DNA of 64,000 bases from Coprinus comatus (lineage: Eukaryota > Basidiomycota > Agaricomycetes > Agaricales > Agaricaceae): the NCBI GenBank assembly GCA_034638255.1, contig JAWPGT010000021.1, forward strand, positions 1 through 64,000, written 5' to 3'. The notes under the pieces were generated by a model. That model was not told where the DNA came from, did no database searches, and saw only the letters and a list, made by a program, of their open reading frames with translations. Both the position numbers and the translations under genes were made by a program. Positions 1 to 11,413 of this stretch are shown here, one piece after another (the stretch's first letter is position 1; each line of letters begins with the position of its first letter).

Positions 1-88
1 AACCCCCTAACCCCCCTAACCCCCTAACCCCCTAACCCCCTAACCCCCCTAACCCCCCTACCCCCCTAACCCCCTAACCCCCCCCCTA
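1..88. repeat. Telomeric repeat array at the left chromosome end
   Basis: About ten units of CCCCCTAA or CCCCCCTAA, one degenerate (TACCCCCC) and a terminal run of nine C, sit at the first base of the window. Read on the other strand this is TTAGGGGG or TTAGGGGGG. The C-rich strand runs 5-prime to 3-prime away from the end, as expected for a left telomere. The variable G number differs from the uniform TTAGGG of many fungi. Confidence 0.97.
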
Positions 89-921
89 TGTATATAAACT
101 AATATATATATCCCCCAAGAAGAAAAGTTGATGATATATACTACACACATTTGCGGATTGAAGAGGAGAATCTGGGGTATACTAAATGTACATACAGTAT
201 GATGATGATGCATTGTTCAAGAAATCTTCACACCTCCACTACGGGGTACAACCACTGCATACATCTCACTACCACCTAAACGTCGATCTCATCATCTACT
301 CCATCGGATGTAATTGTATAGCACCGGGCATGTGCTGCTTGACATTGGTTGCAGGCTTTGTGACGAAGATTCCTCGTCGTGCAGGGCAACCGAAGTCGTG
401 TACACCGTACACATTTATGAAGGCGGTCTACACGGCCGAGCGTTACATTACGATGATGATTGCCCTGTAGCCGAAGTGTTAATGGCTCTCACTATTTGCT
501 ATTGATAGGTATCATATACATACCGGGTTTGAACCTGCCCCACCCATATTACCACCTCCCACTCCACCGGTGATTGTGTTTGCAGCTGTGCGTAATTACG
601 ATCGAGTGTCAATTGCCGATAACTGATTGACACCGGCGCCCGATTAGAGATCTTACCAATGGTAGTTGACATCATCTAGCAATTGTGTCTATATTTCAAA
701 TGACAGATCGATTGATCTTGAAGATGATGATGATGGGAGATGAGATCAAAATGGTACCGGCAGAGAACATATGTGATCACCGGAGTCATGTGACAGTATA
801 TCAGGTGACTAGATTGACATGTGCTTCTGAAATCGCAGGTGAACATTTTGAACGGATATGTATTTATAATCTGTTCTGTGTATCCAGAGTCGGTCGGGAT
901 CTAGTTGGCACACAAATACAA
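89..921. other. Subtelomeric spacer without a recognised gene
   Basis: Directly after the telomere comes AT-rich sequence, then mixed sequence. Short ORFs of up to 97 codons exist on the plus strand but none has recognisable protein features, and the longest (685-978) runs into the satellite. I see no gene here. Confidence 0.6.
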
Positions 922-1530
922 GCACGAGTTGAGGGGACTCAAAATGTGACCATATCCACAATGGATATAATTTACTAAGATTCTACCACAAGGATGTGCA
1001 CGAGTTGAGAGGACTCAAAATGCGACCAAATATCTATAATGAACATAATGATTGTCACACAGAAAAATACATAATATTTTTTCTTTTACAAATCTGCTCA
1101 CGAGTTGAGTACACTCAAAATGCGCTCACTTTAGAAATATAATCCATGAAATTTGTCAAAATATATATTATGATTCTTGGACCACAAATACACTCACGAG
1201 ATGAGTACACTCAAAATGCGCTCACTTTAGAAATATGATCAATGAAGATTGTCAAAATGTATATAATTATTCTTTACCACAAATCTGCTCACGAGTTGAG
1301 GACACTCAAAATGCGCCCATATACACATGCACAAGTTCAATGTGCTCACTTTTCAAAAACAATATATTTATTAGTATTTCTTGTATTACAATACACTCAC
1401 AAGTTGAGTATACTCAAAATGCGCCAATATACTGATATACATAATGAACATAATTTCAAAGAATATTATATTTTGATTTCTTTTAACACAAATATGTGCG
1501 CAAGTTGAGTACTCTCAAAATGCGCTCAAA
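922..1530. repeat. Subtelomeric tandem satellite, seven units of about 100 bp
   Basis: Seven copies of a core resembling CACGAGTTGAGTACACTCAA followed by AATGCGCTCAC start near 922, 998, 1096, 1193, 1287, 1394 and 1497, a spacing of 76 to 107 bp. The core contains the inverted pair TTGAG/CTCAA with a four-base centre. Spacers are AT-rich and partly conserved (AGAAATATGATCAATGAA-like and TTACCACAAAT-like segments). The core is far better conserved than the spacers. Confidence 0.9.
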
Positions 1531-1797
1531 TTACAAAAAATGAATTTGTCAAATATTATTAATGTACTGTCCAGTAGTACATTGTATGCGATATTTTGAT
1601 TCCCACACTTCAGGGTCTTTCCTAAAAAGGGACCCCCTAAGGACCCAATAACCCATTGAATCAAACCAAAATCAGCCTACAATACAAGAAGACAATTTTC
1701 GGGTGTTGACAACGGAAATCCCTAAATATTCCGATTCCCAAACACACAAGTTGTTCAGTATTTCAAGGTACAAATGGCCAAAGAGTATGAATGATAC

Positions 1798-2192
1798 TCA
1801 CAGCATACGCTCAGAGCAAATACTCATTGCGGTATAGACTCTATATTGTTCTGAAGCTCTGGCTACTTGACATACCATTTCGAATGATTCATCGAGAAGA
1901 TCAGGATATCGGTGATCTAGAGGCCCGATGAACTTGAATAATAATCGAAGTACATCTTCTGTTTCTTCCAGTGGAATTGGTTCTTCACGCCCAACTAGGG
2001 ACATCCTTTTCGTCAAGGTCGCAGTAGAAGAATTTGTCTGATATGGGTCGGATTGCGTCCGATAGTCTACTTTCGGGACTCCTGGTCATCGTAACAATGG
2101 TGTTTGTTGTGGAATGACTTTGTGTAGTTGTGCGTACACGGGTCTCTCTCCCATTTACTGAGACTGTGGTGGGGAGCGAAGGCTGATACATG
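1798..2192 (-). pseudogene. BTB-like paralog fragment, frameshifted
   Basis: Conceptual translation on the minus strand resembles exon 2 of the four-exon BTB-like genes elsewhere in this window. It has a DKFFYCDLDEKDV-like start, then in another frame a segment ending SICSERML directly before a GTGAGT donor at about 1797. The strand between the two blocks (the ATTGALLPEDW-like part) is missing and the frames differ, so the copy is deleted and frameshifted. No matching exon 3 or exon 4 follows toward the telomere. It is a relic immediately internal to the satellite. Confidence 0.7.
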
Positions 2193-3072
2193 GTGGGAAT
2201 TTATCAGGCTTGATTGTTTTATTTTTGGCCGGCTTGACAGGTAAATTGTACGGTAGACGGAGTTAGAGATCAAAAGAACACAACCACAGTGGTTCTGCGT
2301 GAGAATGTCAAATTTGGGGCCATTATGTCGAAAAATGGATTTCGTTCATCGCTTAGGTTACATTGAGAAGTTGAAAAATATATAACATCTGATAACTTGG
2401 GTATTTTGTGTACTAATGATAAAGGCATATTGTTATACGTTGTTAGGACATTTACATTCTGAGAACCATTTTCCTTGCCGGAAAACCAAGATCTATATCT
2501 ATTATTGAGAAAAGATATTTAATATTTATCCAATCGCTTTTGCTGCAGAAAAGAGGTAATCTGAGGATATAGGTTGTACGAGTCATTGAGAAAAGGAAAG
2601 GGCTATTTTGAAGGAACCTGATATTGTTCTCCCACCAGATAAACATTTAAGTGCGTACTTTTAATTTTGCGTCTGTACTTCACCACGACCGTTGGTGGTG
2701 CAAGTTGCAGTTCTAGTACTGGTATGTCATGGATGGGAGAGAGCATGTGACTCCATGTATCTGAGAAGATGCCGATTCCATGTTTAAGTTGACGTTGTGG
2801 AGAGTTCATTCTGTTGAAAAGAAGGAAGGTGGCATAGATCCTGATTGGCAATCTGATCATATACTGATTTCAACGATTATTCACTGATGATTTTCATGTA
2901 TGTACGACGTAACGTATAAAACATAGGCAGGTAGTAAGTTACATTGCTGATCTCCTAGATCGAACACCTCGTGTATATCATTATAACCCTGATTTATAAC
3001 GTGCTTTCAGGGGTTGCATTTTCCATCCTTCCAGTTCAAGAACTACACAATCACAAATCAGATACCAAACAT
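2193..3072. other. Intergenic, no supported gene
   Basis: An 85-codon minus-strand ORF (2603-2860) and a 64-codon one (2452-2646) are present but lack recognisable domains, signal peptides or coherent splice structure. I would not call either a gene. Confidence 0.5.
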
Positions 3073-4144
3073 TCAATACATATAAACGAACTCACGTTTA
3101 CAATTAAGATGATAACCATCCTGAGGAATAGTTGGATATTCTTGTTGATGTGACGAATATCTTCTAAACCAAAACACATTACTAGTTTTTGCATCCTTCA
3201 AATAACGTTCCGCAACTGCTCGTTGTAACCTTGCTTGTAAATAAGCAGCAATTCCATACATAATTCCCCATTTTATACTACCATCATCGGATGAAAACCA
3301 TAATCCAGTTGTCATAAGCGGACCTCTAAAATCATTGAGTAGCAAGAGCCAACTTGCAACTTCATCTTCTAACACAGTAGAGATAGCCATGACTGGTAGT
3401 AACAAAGGACCATTCTCCGTTTCGTTCTCGTCGAACTTGCTGACAAAACATTTTCGAATGTTTTCAACTGCTTCTTCGGGATTGGGAGGTAGACGTTTGG
3501 CGTTGGATTTAAGTGTTTCCCAGTAAGGACGAATATCGTCGCTTAATTCGTTTTGGTGTATCTCGATGTAGACAACGGAACGACGGATGCGTAAGAGTAC
3601 GTTTGTGTAAATTGACACGACGAGGAAAGTGATGAGATAGAGTATTTCAAAAAGACAAGATGAGCGGAGGTATAGCTTTACGACGAAAATCGATAGGAAG
3701 GATCCTAAAGCGATAGCAGTATAGAGTACAGTGACCACTGGATGGTGAACTCCTCTGCCCCAACGAATTATTGGAAAGTTTGAATGAGCACGAAGATAAT
3801 AGTTCGGTATGCTACTGAACGAAGTTTCGGAAGTGGGAGTTGGTCCGCCTGGGGACAAAATGAGATGTGGATGTAGAAGTAGCAGCTTGGTTTGCGAGGT
3901 AGGCCGTATATGCGACAGTGACCATGCGATCATAGTCACTCTTCAGGAGTTGTTGTGGATGAGGATCAGAACCTATAACCTTGAATATTTCCGTATCTTC
4001 ACCAAAAGCTTTTTTCATCCCATCATATCGGCACTGGAGTTCGAATGACGCAATGTATACAAGAAGTTGACCAAAGGAGAGACCACCAATGCAATTTATT
4101 GCAACAGCGGTGGAGGCCTCTATCCCAGTGGTAATGGCTGCCAT
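3073..4144 (-). CDS. Uncharacterised multi-pass membrane protein, apparent frameshift
   Basis: Two minus-strand frames together look like one gene. The first (4144-3812) starts MAAITTGIEAS, has a hydrophobic segment around GGLSFGQLLVYIASF and a hydrophilic region. The second (open 3939-3073) has two strong membrane segments (VVTVLYTAIALGSFLSIFVV and FEILYLITFLVVSIYTNVLL), an acidic stretch with NPEEAVENIRKCF, and a further hydrophobic part near MAISTVLEDEVASWLLLL. The frames overlap between 3939 and 3812 and no intron joins them without a stop, so I infer a frameshift there or an unrecognised splice. No family was recognised. It could instead be a decayed gene. Confidence 0.55.
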
Positions 4145-6093
4145 GTGTGATATTACGGCAGTGAGGACCTTTGCAATTGACTTGCATCGGACATGCTGGT
4201 TAGATGATGTCTCGATACATGTTCGAGTGACTGCTTTTACGTTTCAGGTCTTGAACAGCAATAACTGCGGGGAAGCAGACTAATGGCCGTTTGGCTTGTA
4301 AATCACTCCCTGGATCGATGCATTATAAATAGAGACAATAATCTTGAGTGTTTTAAGCTTATAAGTGTAATGTCCGCTGGGAAGGGTAGTGCTGACAACG
4401 TTGAAAAGAGCTGGTATCCAACGGTAAAAATAGAATTTAGTTGTTTAAACGATCAAAGAACCAAAACGGCATGCTCACAGAACTCCAATACCTTCCTTTG
4501 TCTAACGCCCTTCGATAGCGATCTTTGCAGGATCAGTCCCCTATCCGGAACAATAAATTAATCTACCTTGAGTTCTTAATTGGTCGTTAACAGCTTTCAG
4601 ATCCGAGCTTCTGCGCAGAAAAAGTCTTCGTATGATACGAATCATCTATGATAGATATTTTGAGTTTGGACTCATCTGGTACTTGCTATAAGCCTATAAT
4701 GTCTAAAAGTGTGCTATCGTTGCATGAAATATTACATTTGCGTCATTAATGAAAGAGACCAGCACCCGACAATCGAAGCATATCATTGTCATTCCTGACA
4801 TCGGAGACTGTGATTGTACGAGTTTTGAGTACATAGAGAGAGATATTAGTAGAGATAGGAGGCGTACTTGGCATACAATGCATTTTTTCCATTCCACAGT
4901 ACTCAGATACTATAGTGGCGTGATGTAAGTAATATGAAATGACAATGATAAGTAATAGGAAACCTGACCCACGATTCTGGTAATCGGCATTAGATTTTGG
5001 GGTATGCGAGTGGCGATGAATAAGGCTGTGTAAAATGTACTGACCTATAACCATCCTTCGTATTAACATGAATTAGACGAACAAAAATGATTGGTATAAC
5101 CTAAGGGTGACTACCCTCGATCATGTCATAACTGAAAAAAAAAAGATATTAACATACGACCAGGAAGTCGAACTCATTCCTGACATAGACGTACGAACGA
5201 GATGAAATCAAAATTTCCCCGTTTGTAACATAGAACAAAAAGCACAGAGCATTTATTCTGATCAAGTTGTAGTTGGGAGTGGGATTTGTAACACGAGTTG
5301 TTTATAAATCGGAATGAGCAAGTTTGGGTGTTGCTAAAGTTGGTACGCATAAAAGCCGATACAGATACTTGTGCATTTGCGTGATATAGGAATTATGTGG
5401 TGATGACGCTAGTATTGAAAAGGAACACTAGCCAAATGTGCGTGGACAATTGTAAAACTGAAGTTGTTGGAAAAATGAGTAGAAGCCCGGAGGGTAACAC
5501 TGAAACAATAAAAGCTTTAGAACATGCTTACAAGGGAACAAAGAGTAGGCAGCTACAAGATCCGATCTCTTAAGCAGTAATAGTACCAAGAGAGAAGGGA
5601 ACGTTGGGGAACAGGTAAGAGATTTCATTCCGGTATAAGATATACACTAACTTGATCAGTCCATGACTTGATGGTCGTCACGATGCCACATACTTGTCTC
5701 CGGTTCCAGCAGCAAGATTTTTTCTATCAAGACATGTCAATGACTTTTTTGAATTATGTGATTTTAATACTCACCTCCGAAAGCACCAAGAGAAGTACCA
5801 GTCTCCATCTTGTATATATACGTGAGTTAATAATATGAATGTGTAACATGTTTTCAATGAACCAGAAAAAAACGTACAGATAAGCTCACCTTAATGGATA
5901 GCTCTTGATTTGACTCCAAAACCTAACATCTTTTAAACGGTGTTAGTGTGTAATTGTGGATCACTCGCGGAGGTGAGAGGTCGGTTATCCTACATTTAAG
6001 TGGAGATTGTGTTTTGGAAGAGGATTGTATATTTTCAAGAAGATTAGTGATTACCGTAGACAAAGCGTGAGAGCATAAAAAAGGACAGCAAAA
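4145..6093. other. Intergenic region with only short ORFs
   Basis: Minus-strand ORFs at 5069-4746 (107 codons) and 5628-5428 (66 codons) have no recognisable features. Around 5690-5940 the minus strand shows plausible small exons separated by GTGAGT/GTGAGC donors (for example a METGTSLGAFGG peptide), which could be a very small spliced gene, but no family or convincing end was found. Confidence 0.4.
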
Positions 6094-6860
6094 CTAGAGA
6101 GTAATAGGGGTATAAAATTTAGCAATTTCGTTGTGGACGCGTATCTCATTTGGGTATTGAGGTATGGCACGAATAAAGACATGATGCCAGGCTGGGCATA
6201 CGGGATCGCGTCTACAAACAGCAGCGACGAGGTCCCAGTACTCAGGCATGAAGGCACCACAGCCCCAGTTGATAAGAGCAGTGGGGGTGTAGTTTTTGTC
6301 GACGAGGATGTTGTCGGGAGAAAGGTCGCCATGGACGAGGGATATATCGTATGTTTTTTGACGGATGATGGAAGCGAGAGCACAGACATCTGGATGGTGA
6401 GTTTCGAGGGAAAGGGCACAGCAGGGTTCATCGTGAAAAGCGCTTTGAGAGGGATAAGGACCGACAAGGTCAGTGGTGTCGATGACGTTTGACTGGAAAG
6501 GACCGCCAAAGTAGCCACATATTCGCCTGTCAAAGGGAGAGCGGAGGTAGTGGAGCTGGTTCATCCACTCGCGTAGGGTGTCTGCGAAGGCTGTGAGCTG
6601 TTCCGGAGAGACGTGGTCGAGGGTGAGCGGCATCTTTGAGAGTGCCGTTCCTGGAAGAGCGGTCATGATGAAGAATGCACCGCAGGAGGGGTGTCTGAGG
6701 ACGTCTAGAACGACAGGTACAGGGATGTCTGTGTATTTTGTGACCATTTGGGTAGTAAAGGCCTCCTGGATGACTGGCCTGTCGCCAAACTTTGCGAATA
6801 GACCGAAGGGAAGTCTGCGGGTGTCATGAGAGAGATTGGAGAAGAGAAAAAGAAATCTGT
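6094..6860 (-). CDS. Aminoglycoside phosphotransferase (APH)-like kinase family protein, 5-prime end unresolved
   Basis: The minus-strand frame carries an N-lobe segment RLPFGLFAKFGDR..IQEAFTTQ..TDIPVPVV typical of fungal APH/choline-kinase-fold proteins. A catalytic loop HGDLSPDNILVD follows, with Asp as expected base and Asn as metal ligand. The next motif reads INWG, where family members normally have a metal-binding Asp (IDWE or similar). Either this copy lost activity or the position is substituted. The frame is open upstream of the Met at 6747 and the conserved N-lobe lies before that Met, so the true start is upstream (6860 to 7020), squeezed against the divergent importin start at 7022. 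The substrate cannot be predicted. Confidence 0.75.
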
Positions 6861-7021
6861 AGAAGCAATGCGTGCGTTGACTGGAACACGCAGCCAGAGG
6901 GACCAGAGAGAAGAATTGCTGGTGTTGTCAGTAGATGTCTGGTAAGCAGAGAGAGACTCACCCAGCGTAGTGGAATTCCATCAAGAGAGGAGTGCTGACA
7001 TAAGCAGGAGTGGTGTTGACC

Positions 7022-10000
7022 ATGGACAGTCTAGTCTCCCCAGAGGTCTCGCAGGAACTGACGCAGATCCTGTCCAATCTTGTGCAGGGAAACAACGAAA
7101 TACGCCAAAAGTATGTTTAATTATCAGTTATATTCCTTTCTCACACAAAACAGCGCAGAACAGGCCGTCAACGAACGTCTTGCACACACCCCAGAGCTCT
7201 ATCTCCTGGCTCTTGCTCACTTTGCAGTCGTCTCAGATGTCGACCTCATGCGTTCCTTTTCTCTCGTTCTTCTCAGGCGTCTTCTCTTCAGAGCTGCCCC
7301 AGGACAGGCCCATGTCACGCTCTACGACCAGCTATCCTCCAACAGTCTCTCCACCATCCAGCGTCTTCTCCTCAGCTCTCTCTCAAACGAACCCTCCCAC
7401 GACGTCAGGAAAAAGACCGTAGACACAATCACTGACCTTGCAAACTACGAGATGACCAGAGGACGTCCCTGGCACGCCCTCCAGGCTCAGGCTTTTAGCC
7501 TCGCCACTGCCCAAGATCGTAATCTCTCTGCAGACGCCCTCAGAGAATCTGCCTTCAGAGTCTTCTCCGGCTGTCCAAACCTCGTCATCGATCTACAGAC
7601 AGACGCTGTTCTCGCCGTCTTCCAAAAGGGTCTTCTCGATCCTCAAAGTATTCCCGTACGTCAATATCAATTCTCCATTTATCACATCTAATACATCACA
7701 GGTACGCCATGCTGCTCTAATGGCAAGTGTAGCCTATCTCTCCGCTGCAGACTCACAACAACTCGCAAAATCACTCGCCCTCATGTATCCCATGCTCGAA
7801 TCCCTACACACTCTCTCACAATCTCCCTCAAAACAAAATTATGATCATCTCACAAGCTTCCTTGAAACACTCACTCCCCTCTGTTCCTCACATCCAACTC
7901 TCTTTGCACCTCATCTCCAATCCCTTCTTTCCTTCCTTCCCCAACTCATCCTCCCAATCGTCGACAGCGGTGTCACTCCAACAATGACAAATCCCTTTGT
8001 CAACAGTGGCAGAACAGATGCCTTCGTCTTCCCCCCTCCATCCTCAAAAGATCTCGACATCGATCCAGAACTCGACGAAGAAGCTGAAGCAAGATCCACC
8101 ATGCGTCTGACAGCTCTCGAATTCATGATTAGTTTGACTGAATCACGTCCTAGCATGGTCAAAAAGGTTGATTCATGGATCAGTAATCTCGTAAGAGCTT
8201 GTCTCGAGGGAATGTCAGAGTTTGATGAAGACGACGATCTAAATTCATGGCTTCAAGAAGACGTATGTTTCTTTTTTTCTCATTCAACCTTCTTTAACAT
8301 TATATAGCCAACAATATCCTCTTCCAAGACGACTCAAAACCAACACTCTACGAACAATCTATCGACAGACTTTCGTGTGCTCTAGGCGGAAAAGCTATCC
8401 TTCCACACGCATTCCAACATATTCCATCTATGCTTGCTTCTTACGATTGGAGAGCTCGACATGCAGGTCTTATGGCTATTGCCGCTATTGCAGAAGGTTC
8501 AGGGTCTGTCATGGTCAACGAGTTGGGCAATATCGTCAAGATGGTCATTCCCATGTTTAGAGATACAAATCCCAGGGTTAGATACGCTGCATGTCAATGC
8601 GTGTAAGTTTTTTTAATTTTCATTTGTAACCTCGATACTGAATTAATACAGTGGCCAACTATGTACCGATTTAGAAGAAGTAGTTCAAGAGCGATATCAT
8701 CAACCTTTATTCGCCGTTTTGATTCCTGCCTTGGAAGATCCTGAACCTCGGTAATTCTTATTCAACTATTTCCATTCGCTTTCTAATATATCCTCCTAGT
8801 GTTCATTCTCACGCAGCAGCGGCTCTAATCAATTTCTGTGAAGGAGTCGAACGTCAAGTCCTACTTCCCTATCTAGATCCAATCGTCACACGTCTCTTAA
8901 ACCTTTTAAACGTAACAGCAGATGAAAGAACAACAAAAGTAAATCGTTATGTTCAAGAACAAGCTATTACTACTTTAGCTATGGTAGCTGATGCTTCTGA
9001 AACGACGTTTGGAAATTATTATGATAGGATTATGCCACTTTTGTTGAATGTGTTGAGAAATGCGGAACATGGGAATAGGGAACATGAGAAATTGAGAGTT
9101 AAAGCTATGGAATGTGCTGGTCTTGTTGCTATTGCTGTTGGAAGAGATGTATTTAGGAAAGACTCGGCTGCTTTGGTTGAGTTGTTAGTTCGGATTCAAA
9201 GTGAGTTTTTTTTTGAATATGAATTATGAAAAAAAAAATTTTTGATGTTTTTTTTTTTTTTTGAAGAGAGTCCTGTGGATACGAATGATACTCAATTAGG
9301 ACATTATTTGATTGCAACTTGGGCAAAGATTTGTCAAGCTTTAGGATCAGAATTTGAACCGTATCTTGAACTTGTTATGCCTAATGTATTAGCGACAGCA
9401 AGTGCCAAAGCTGATATTTCCGTCTACAGTACGTCCTCTTCCCTCATCCATTACAAAAAAAACTAATACGCGTTAACGTAGACGATGAGCAAGATGAAGA
9501 AAATCAAGAAAAAGAAGGATATGAAATTGTTACGTTGAATGGACGTACGATGGGAATTAAAACTTCAACATTGGAAGAAAAATGTCAAGCTTTTGAAACG
9601 TTGTTGATCTATTGTTCGACTTTGGGAGGGAAATTTGCTCCTTATCTGTTACAAACTTTGGATATTGTTTTACCTTGTCTAAAGTTTGATTTTCATGAAG
9701 GTGTTAGAGAAGCTAGTGCCATGTAACGTTTTTCTTTTCTTTTCTTTTTTTCTTTTTTATACTTATTTAACATTTTTATATAGGATGGTACCAAGATTAT
9801 TGGATACAGGAAAACAAAGTAACACATTAACAACTCAAATAGTAACCGCAACACTCTCTCAACTAATAACCTGTATCCGAACCGAACCAGACGCATCCTA
9901 CTTATCATCTTTATACAAATGTTTAACAGAATGTATAACAGTGTTAGGAGGACCTTTAACACTTCCTTCTGAATATATAAATCAACTTTTAGAAGGAACT

Positions 10001-10336
10001 AAAAATCAACTTCAAGTACTGGCGGAGAAGAGAAAGGCTAGAGGGAATAGATTGAGAGTTGATCCTGGATTGGTGGAAAGAGAGGATTTGGAATTGATTG
10101 AACAGTTTGAGGAATTTGCGTTGGAGGATATGGACAGGTTTTTGGAGTGTTTGGATTCGACTAATGGAGGAGCGAGCGCAAGTAGTGGTGGTAGTGGTAG
10201 TGCAAGTGCAAGCGGTAGCGGTGGTGGTGTAGGGAATGCGGGTGTTTTGAGAATTGCGGTTAGTAGTGTTAGAGAATTGGGTGTTTGGAAAAATAGAGAT
10301 GAGGATGGGTGGGAGGGTGAAGAAGGTGAAGGTTAA
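7022..10336 (+). CDS. Importin beta-3 (Kap121/IPO5-type karyopherin)
   Basis: Nuclear import receptor of the beta-karyopherin family: it binds cargo in the cytosol, carries it through the pore and releases it on Ran-GTP. Nine exons can be read: 7022-7110, 7154-7655, 7702-8266, 8308-8602, 8652-8750, 8800-9200, 9267-9428, 9482-9722 and 9784-10336, giving about 968 residues. The exon 3 donor is GTTTCT at 8267; the stronger-looking GTATGT at 8263 would break frame. HEAT-repeat hallmarks of the family are clear: ALRESAFRVFSGCPNLV, LMYPMLESL, RYAACQC then GQLCTDLEEVVQERYHQ, AAALINFCEGVERQ, MVADASETTF, HYLIATWAKICQALG and EEKCQAFETLLIYCSTLGG. The C-terminus has an acidic stretch and an unusual Ser/Gly/Ala-rich insert near residue 920. 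ATG chosen because it begins the conserved MDSLVSPEVSQELTQIL segment. Confidence 0.95.
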
Positions 10337-10921
10337 GATATTGTAAAGAAATTAGAAGGTTTTATTTTTTTTGTTTTTGTTTTTTCATATGTATGAATGG
10401 AACCAATCATGTTTCGAGAGTCAAGAGGTTGTATTTACTTGATATTCGATCGGGAAATAGAGTTACATTAGGGTGATTGATGGATTACTTCACACTCGAT
10501 ATATCAGTTTTTTAGATAATGCCACGGGGAGCCGACGAATGAAAAAAAAAAAAGTTGGGAAGAAGTCCTTTAATGCGGCGTGCCGATGGAAAGATACCAA
10601 GAGTTTATGTACTCCACAGAGGTCGTAAATACAAAGAACAATAAGGAATGTTTATTATAACCCCTCGGAGAGATAATGCCAAGTCTAGCTAGTACCCAAC
10701 AGTCAGGATCTAGTAAAGAAACGGCAATAGAACGGTCTCGATTTTTACGTTTCAAGTTTTCAAAACGTTCGTTTATAATATTTTAACTCGAGGGTTCCAC
10801 TTATATAGTACATATGTGGGGTGTATTCTATGAGTGAGCACTGATAGTTAACACTGGAAAATATAGTTGCTGGTGCTAGAGGTTTGCTGGACTATATGGA
10901 TAAATATTGTTGTAATGGTAA
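10337..10921. other. Importin 3-prime flank and tRNA upstream region
   Basis: T-rich sequence follows the importin stop. No ORF with recognisable features is present. A short A-run lies at 10541-10552. Confidence 0.5.
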
Positions 10922-10993
10922 TCGGATATGGTGTAGTGGCTAACATTATCGCCTCTCACGCGATAGCCCGGGGTTCGATTCCCCGTATCCGAA
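10922..10993 (+). tRNA. tRNA-Glu (anticodon CTC)
   Basis: The acceptor arms TCGGATA and TATCCGA pair fully, followed by the discriminator A. The D arm contains GTAGTGGCTA, the anticodon stem TCGC/GCGA encloses the loop CTCTCAC giving anticodon CTC, and the T arm is CGGGG-TTCGATT-CCCCG. There is no intron. It resembles the fungal Glu tRNA consensus. Confidence 0.95.
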
Positions 10994-11413
10994 TTACATT
11001 TTTACTTTATTCGTTCTTTGTTCTCAATCAGGATTGGTTCCAGTTACTTGAATTATAAGCGTCACCTTCTATACATGCGTAATCTAGAAAATTAGCATCA
11101 TGAAAGACGTCCGGGAAGTTCAGACCACACAATTTCGAGCATCGGCCACATGGCCAAAGTTCATGGCTTCATATGTCCATCATCATTTTACTTCACCCCG
11201 CTCTATTTCCTGCTGTAGCTATTCTCCTCCGTTGGTGGTATTCACCACTTCATAAGTCGTAAATTTGTGCGCTAGAAGCGAAGTTATAACAGCTTCGAAA
11301 GTACTTGAGGATGTATAAAATATGACCACTCCGAGTTTCGGTTTTGACAGGACCAATAAACAGTTTTCCATCCCCCGACAACCCACACACACTATAACCC
11401 AAATCGATTGAAT
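10994..11413. other. Spacer and promoter region before the small secreted-protein gene
   Basis: No protein-coding signal. The last 100 bp before 11414 include TATAAAATATG-like sequence at about 11314, a candidate TATA element for the following gene. Confidence 0.4.

Noticed and set aside
922..1530. Spaced repeats considered as a CRISPR-like array
   Set aside because: The host is a eukaryote, spacers are related to each other and unit spacing varies from 76 to 107 bp; this is satellite DNA.
5690..5940. Possible tiny spliced gene, considered as a pheromone precursor
   Set aside because: Splice-like signals exist, but no CaaX end or other precursor hallmark could be joined in frame.
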